Assembly: GCA_016845175.1 (NCBI GenBank) | Contig: JAERTD010000013.1 | Span: forward strand, 1 to 64,000 | Direction of reading: 5' to 3' | DNA from: Bacteroidota bacterium | GTDB lineage: Bacteria > Bacteroidota > Bacteroidia > Bacteroidales > F082 | DNA length: 64,000 bases | Part shown: piece by piece, positions 60,975 through 64,000 of the stretch | How the letters are laid out: the number at the start of each line of letters is the position of its first letter | Numbering within the stretch: the first letter of the stretch is position 1 | Position numbers and translations under genes: made by a program | The notes under the pieces: model-generated | The model's input: the letters and a program-made list of their open reading frames with translations, nothing else | What the model was told of the DNA's origin: nothing | Database searches by the model: none

Positions 60975-62165
60975 ATGAAATCTTTCATCCCTGTTTTTAT
61001 CATTATCTATTCACTAATGGCTATGTCTGAAGCATGGTCTCAGGATCCATTACTTTGGAAATTTAAAACCAACGACAGGGTGTATTCCTCAGCCTGTATC
61101 TCAGGTGATCTATTGTTTATCGGGAGTGGTGATCAAAACTGCTATGCAATAAATAAAAAAACCGGTGAGAAAGTCTGGGTTTTCCAAACTGAAGGTATCG
61201 TTCATTCCACCCCTGTGGTAGTTAATGACTTGCTAATCGTTGTGAGTGGTGATGGTAATTTGTATGCATTGAATAAGGATTCGGGCATGCTCGTTTGGAC
61301 ATTCTCCACGGAAGGCGAAAAAAGCTATGGTCTGTGGGATTACTATTTATCTTCACCCGTGAGCGATGGAGCACTCATATTTTTTGGAAGTGGTGATGGT
61401 CATGTGTATGCCGTAACTAAAAAGGAGGGAAAGCTGGAATGGAAATACAACACAGGTGATATTGTTCATGCGTCAGCGGTTCTCGACTCCACCAATGTGT
61501 ACATTGGGGGTTTCAACGGGACCTTTTATTCATTTGAAAAGGAAAGTGGCACACTTAACTGGTCATTTAAAACTGTTGGCGCCCAATATTTTCCCAAGGG
61601 AGAAATCCAGAAAGCAGCATTATATGAAAATGGTATTCTATATTTTGGAAGTCGTGATTATAATATCTATGCCCTCGATGCCAGCACCGGAAGAGGGGTT
61701 TGGAATATGAAGCAAAGCAGTGGCTGGATCATTGCCACTCCTATTGCCTATGATGAACATATTTACTTCGGCACCTCCGATGCGCATATTTTTTATTGTA
61801 TGGATAAAGAAAAGGGAATCCCCCTTTGGAAACACCCGGTAAATATGAGAGTTTATGGAAGTGCAGTAGCCCATAAGGAACATATATACTTTGGCACTTT
61901 TGACGGTAAGATACTTGGAGTGCATCACGAAAACGGCAGACAAGAATGGTCATATCAGCTTGAAATAAGCAAACAAAGCTACTCCAGCATATACAAGAAC
62001 GACAGTACTTTCAATGATGATTTTGTACTGTATGGTTCTGATTATAAGAAATCTGAAGCACGTATTCACAGTCTGGGCTCCATATTATCAGATCTTATAA
62101 TAGACGACGGCATACTATATTTTGGCAGCTCTGATGGCTATGTGTATGCCGTAAAACTACCCTAG
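60975..62165 (+). CDS. Exported PQQ-type beta-propeller protein
   Basis: A 396-residue exported protein. The signal MKSFIPVFIIIYSLMAMSEA ends near AWS-Q. The remainder is a series of about seven to eight PQQ-like propeller blades with the recurring pattern YAINKKTGEKVWVFQTEGIV, YALNKDSGMLVWTF, YAVTKKEGKLEWKY, YALDASTGRGVWNM and ending FGSSDGYVYAVKLP. The repeats are of the PQQ_2 type and also resemble BamB. No dehydrogenase cofactor residues can be confirmed, and the protein may be a binding scaffold rather than an enzyme. The ATG at 60975 is preferred over a TTG at 60957, because it gives a clean signal peptide. Confidence 0.87.
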   Translation: MKSFIPVFIIIYSLMAMSEAWSQDPLLWKFKTNDRVYSSACISGDLLFIGSGDQNCYAINKKTGEKVWVFQTEGIVHSTPVVVNDLLIVVSGDGNLYALNKDSGMLVWTFSTEGEKSYGLWDYYLSSPVSDGALIFFGSGDGHVYAVTKKEGKLEWKYNTGDIVHASAVLDSTNVYIGGFNGTFYSFEKESGTLNWSFKTVGAQYFPKGEIQKAALYENGILYFGSRDYNIYALDASTGRGVWNMKQSSGWIIATPIAYDEHIYFGTSDAHIFYCMDKEKGIPLWKHPVNMRVYGSAVAHKEHIYFGTFDGKILGVHHENGRQEWSYQLEISKQSYSSIYKNDSTFNDDFVLYGSDYKKSEARIHSLGSILSDLIIDDGILYFGSSDGYVYAVKLP

Positions 62166-62201
62166 TTAATCTTGAGAGACCAAATTCGTTTGACTTCCAC
62201 C

Positions 62202-62237
62202 TTGGTTATCAACCAATACAGATTTTTATTAGGTTTG
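62202..62237 (+). promoter_or_regulatory. Candidate promoter before AbgT gene
   Basis: TAGGTTTG at 62230-62237 matches TAnnTTTG; TTG at 62202-62204 lies 25 bases upstream, a little long. The ATG at 62285 is 47 bases downstream. Confidence 0.3.
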
Positions 62238-62284
62238 TGCCTCCAAAGAATTTCCTGGAATCAATAAGTAATACTTAGGCAATT

Positions 62285-63823
62285 ATGCAATCGACACCAG
62301 CTTCTAAAGGTATCTTCCAACGTATGTTAAACTGGACGGAAAAGGCGGGAAATGCCTTACCACATCCGGCTACTCTATTTGCGATTTTCGCAGCAAGCAC
62401 TCTGGTACTTTCTGCCATCGGTTATGCTTTAGGCTGGGAAGTCATCCACCCAGGAACCAAGGAGATTATCAAACCTATCAATTTGCTGTCTCACGATGGT
62501 ATACACCGCATACTGCTGGAAATGGTTGATAATTTTACTGGTTTTGCACCACTTGGAATCGTTCTTGTTGCCATGTTGGGTATTGGTATAGCTGAGCAAA
62601 GTGGCTTAATAAATGCGGTCATCAGATTGCTGGTACTCAATTCACCCAAGCACCTGTTAACCTTTGTTCTTGTATTTTCAGGCATTCTCTCAAACGTGGC
62701 TTCTGATGTGGGTTATGTATTATTAATCCCATTGGCCGGGGTCATATTCATGGCAGTTGGCCGTCATCCTGTGGCAGGTATGGCAGCAGCTTTTGCTGGA
62801 GTTTCTGGAGGTTTTAGTGCCAATCTTGTGTTGGGGACTGTTGATCCGCTATTGGCTGGTTTGTCGGAGGAAGCAGCAAAAATTCTGGACCCCAGCTATA
62901 CGGTAAATCCAACAGCCAACTACTATTTTATGGTTGCATCAACCTTTGTTATTGCCATTGCAGGAACCGTAGTTACAGATAAAATTGTAGAACCCCGGTT
63001 GGGAAAATATACCGGCAATGCGGTGGAAAGAGATGAATCTTTCGATGGCATGTCGAAAAAGGAGAAAAGAGGCTTATGGATGGCTCTAATTACTTTGTTG
63101 GTAATCGCCGGCATCACATTGTTGGGGATTATCCCGGAATCAGGCTTCTTCAGAGGCGCTGATGGTGGCATACTTACCTCTCCGCTAATCAAGGGTGTGG
63201 TAGCGATGTTGTTTCTAACTGCAGGTCTTTGTGGTCTGGCTTATGGAATTACCACAGGTAGTTTTAAAAATGACAGCGATGTGATGGCTGGAATGGCCGC
63301 TTCCATGAAATCGCTGGCCACTTATATGGTATTGGTATTTTTTGCAGCCCAGTTTGTGGCCTACTTCAAATGGAGTAATCTGGGCATTATATTGGCTGTG
63401 AAAGGAGCAAGCTTCCTTATGTCGGCTGATATTGGATTGATACCTTTGATGATACTGTTTATCCTTCTGGCAGCAGGCATCAATATGCTCATGGGTAGCG
63501 CCTCTGCTAAATGGGCTATTTTGGCACCCATATTCATTCCCATGTTTATGATTATGGGATATTCACCTGAATTGTCCCAGGTAGTCTACCGCATTGGAGA
63601 TAGTGTTACCAATGTGATTTCACCCATGATGAGTTTCTTTGCCCTTATCATTGCCTTTGTTCAAAAATATGAACCAAAAGCAGGTATCGGCACCATTATC
63701 GCCACCATGGTTCCTTATTCTTTTGTTTTCTTTATTGCATGGGTTATTCTACTGGTCGCATGGTTGCTCCTGGGTGTTCCACTGGGACCTGATGCCGGAA
63801 TTCATTATACCTTACCTCAATAG
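62285..63823 (+). CDS. AbgT family transporter
   Basis: A 512-residue inner-membrane transporter of the AbgT family, known for p-aminobenzoyl-glutamate uptake and for sulfonamide efflux. It has about eleven helices. Family signatures: LNWTEKAGNALPHPATLFAI, NFTGFAPLGIVLVAMLGIGI, GVSGGFSANLVLGTVDPLLA, and the hairpin region INMLMGSASAKWAILAPIFI then PMFMIMGYSPELSQVVYRIG. Length is typical. A candidate promoter sits upstream and it appears monocistronic. Direction and substrate cannot be told from the sequence. Confidence 0.93.
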   Translation: MQSTPASKGIFQRMLNWTEKAGNALPHPATLFAIFAASTLVLSAIGYALGWEVIHPGTKEIIKPINLLSHDGIHRILLEMVDNFTGFAPLGIVLVAMLGIGIAEQSGLINAVIRLLVLNSPKHLLTFVLVFSGILSNVASDVGYVLLIPLAGVIFMAVGRHPVAGMAAAFAGVSGGFSANLVLGTVDPLLAGLSEEAAKILDPSYTVNPTANYYFMVASTFVIAIAGTVVTDKIVEPRLGKYTGNAVERDESFDGMSKKEKRGLWMALITLLVIAGITLLGIIPESGFFRGADGGILTSPLIKGVVAMLFLTAGLCGLAYGITTGSFKNDSDVMAGMAASMKSLATYMVLVFFAAQFVAYFKWSNLGIILAVKGASFLMSADIGLIPLMILFILLAAGINMLMGSASAKWAILAPIFIPMFMIMGYSPELSQVVYRIGDSVTNVISPMMSFFALIIAFVQKYEPKAGIGTIIATMVPYSFVFFIAWVILLVAWLLLGVPLGPDAGIHYTLPQ

Positions 63824-63837
63824 TATTGCCCTGCGCT

Positions 63838-63860
63838 GGTTTGGGTTTGTAATCCAAACC
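63838..63860. repeat. Inverted repeat after AbgT gene
   Basis: GGTTTGG (63838-63844) and CCAAACC (63854-63860) form a 7-base stem with a 9-base loop, 15 bases after the AbgT stop. There is no T-run, so it is only a weak terminator candidate. The remaining sequence to 64000 shows no gene. Confidence 0.4.
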
Positions 63861-64000
63861 TAATAGAACATGTCCTTATCGATCTGTGTTACAAAACCAG
63901 GTCAATATCCTTGGGGTATTAAAAATACAATTCGCTTTATATAGGTTTTTGCTTCATAATCTCTGGCCATAAGTACACCCTGTAAAAAAGCGCAACACCC

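Noticed and set aside
1-64000. CRISPR arrays, tRNA or rRNA genes, insertion sequences, prophage
   Set aside because: Reading both strands, I found no regularly spaced repeats, tRNA-like cloverleaf with conserved TTCGA arm, rRNA sequence or transposase gene. A dedicated tRNA scan would settle the RNA part.

Overview
The window looks like a chromosomal segment of an aerobic or microaerophilic, free-living member of the Bacteroidota. The evidence is Bacteroidota-type promoter elements (TTG then TAnnTTTG), C-terminal type IX secretion (T9SS) sorting domains, a GH97 glycosidase, a fused CcoNO cytochrome cbb3 subunit, and an alternative complex III (ACIII) operon beside a caa3 oxidase. I cannot name a genus. 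I saw no rRNA, tRNA, CRISPR array, insertion sequence or prophage.

Layout. 1-3414: a 5'-truncated membrane TPR protein, a HEAT-like protein, and a LemA/TPM/TPM trio. 3415-11667: a roughly 300-base regulatory gap followed by actABCDEF and a strong terminator. 11751-13860: a degenerate UbiA-like membrane protein, a SlyD-like prolyl isomerase and a haem-binding DUF3365 lipoprotein. 13931-22449: cbb3 oxidase genes in the order ccoI, ccoS, ccoNO, ccoQ, ccoP, terminator, ccoG, ccoH, TauE/SafE-like. 22542-29006: a small cytochrome c, a DUF4920 lipoprotein, then SCO, ctaD, ctaE, ctaF, ctaC, ctaB. Together about 26 kb encode a branched respiratory chain. ACIII oxidises menaquinol, monohaem cytochromes carry electrons, and either an A2-type caa3 oxidase or a high-affinity cbb3 oxidase reduces oxygen, with the maturation factors interleaved.

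29096-39959: a dienoyl-CoA-reductase-like SDR, then three very large secreted T9SS proteins that share the same C-terminal half (two PKD domains, a jelly-roll-like module and a sorting domain) joined to two different propeller-like N-terminal halves. 39960-48230: rsmE, an M3 peptidase, DUF4159, an exported thioredoxin, purine nucleoside phosphorylase, a CotH/LTD T9SS protein and an exported MsrB. 48234-52608: a minus-strand pair of secreted glycoside hydrolases (an unfamiliar clan-D-like enzyme and GH97). 52793-63823: a Dph6-like ATPase, a Cache-PAS histidine kinase with its NarL-type regulator, a STAS-like protein, a GH47 alpha-mannosidase-like lipoprotein, DUF1295, a membrane-anchored peroxiredoxin, a REP-like hairpin, a DDAH-like hydrolase, a PQQ-type propeller and an AbgT transporter.

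The best leads for new biology are: a zero-frame A AAA AAG slippery site at the end of ccoS followed by a 37-codon open -1 extension that stops 4 bases before ccoN; an inverted repeat at the predicted start of the act operon; a shared promoter-proximal motif in front of two of the three T9SS giants; the modular architecture of those giants; and a REP-like hairpin at 59990-60040. All assignments come from reading the sequence. No database search was run.
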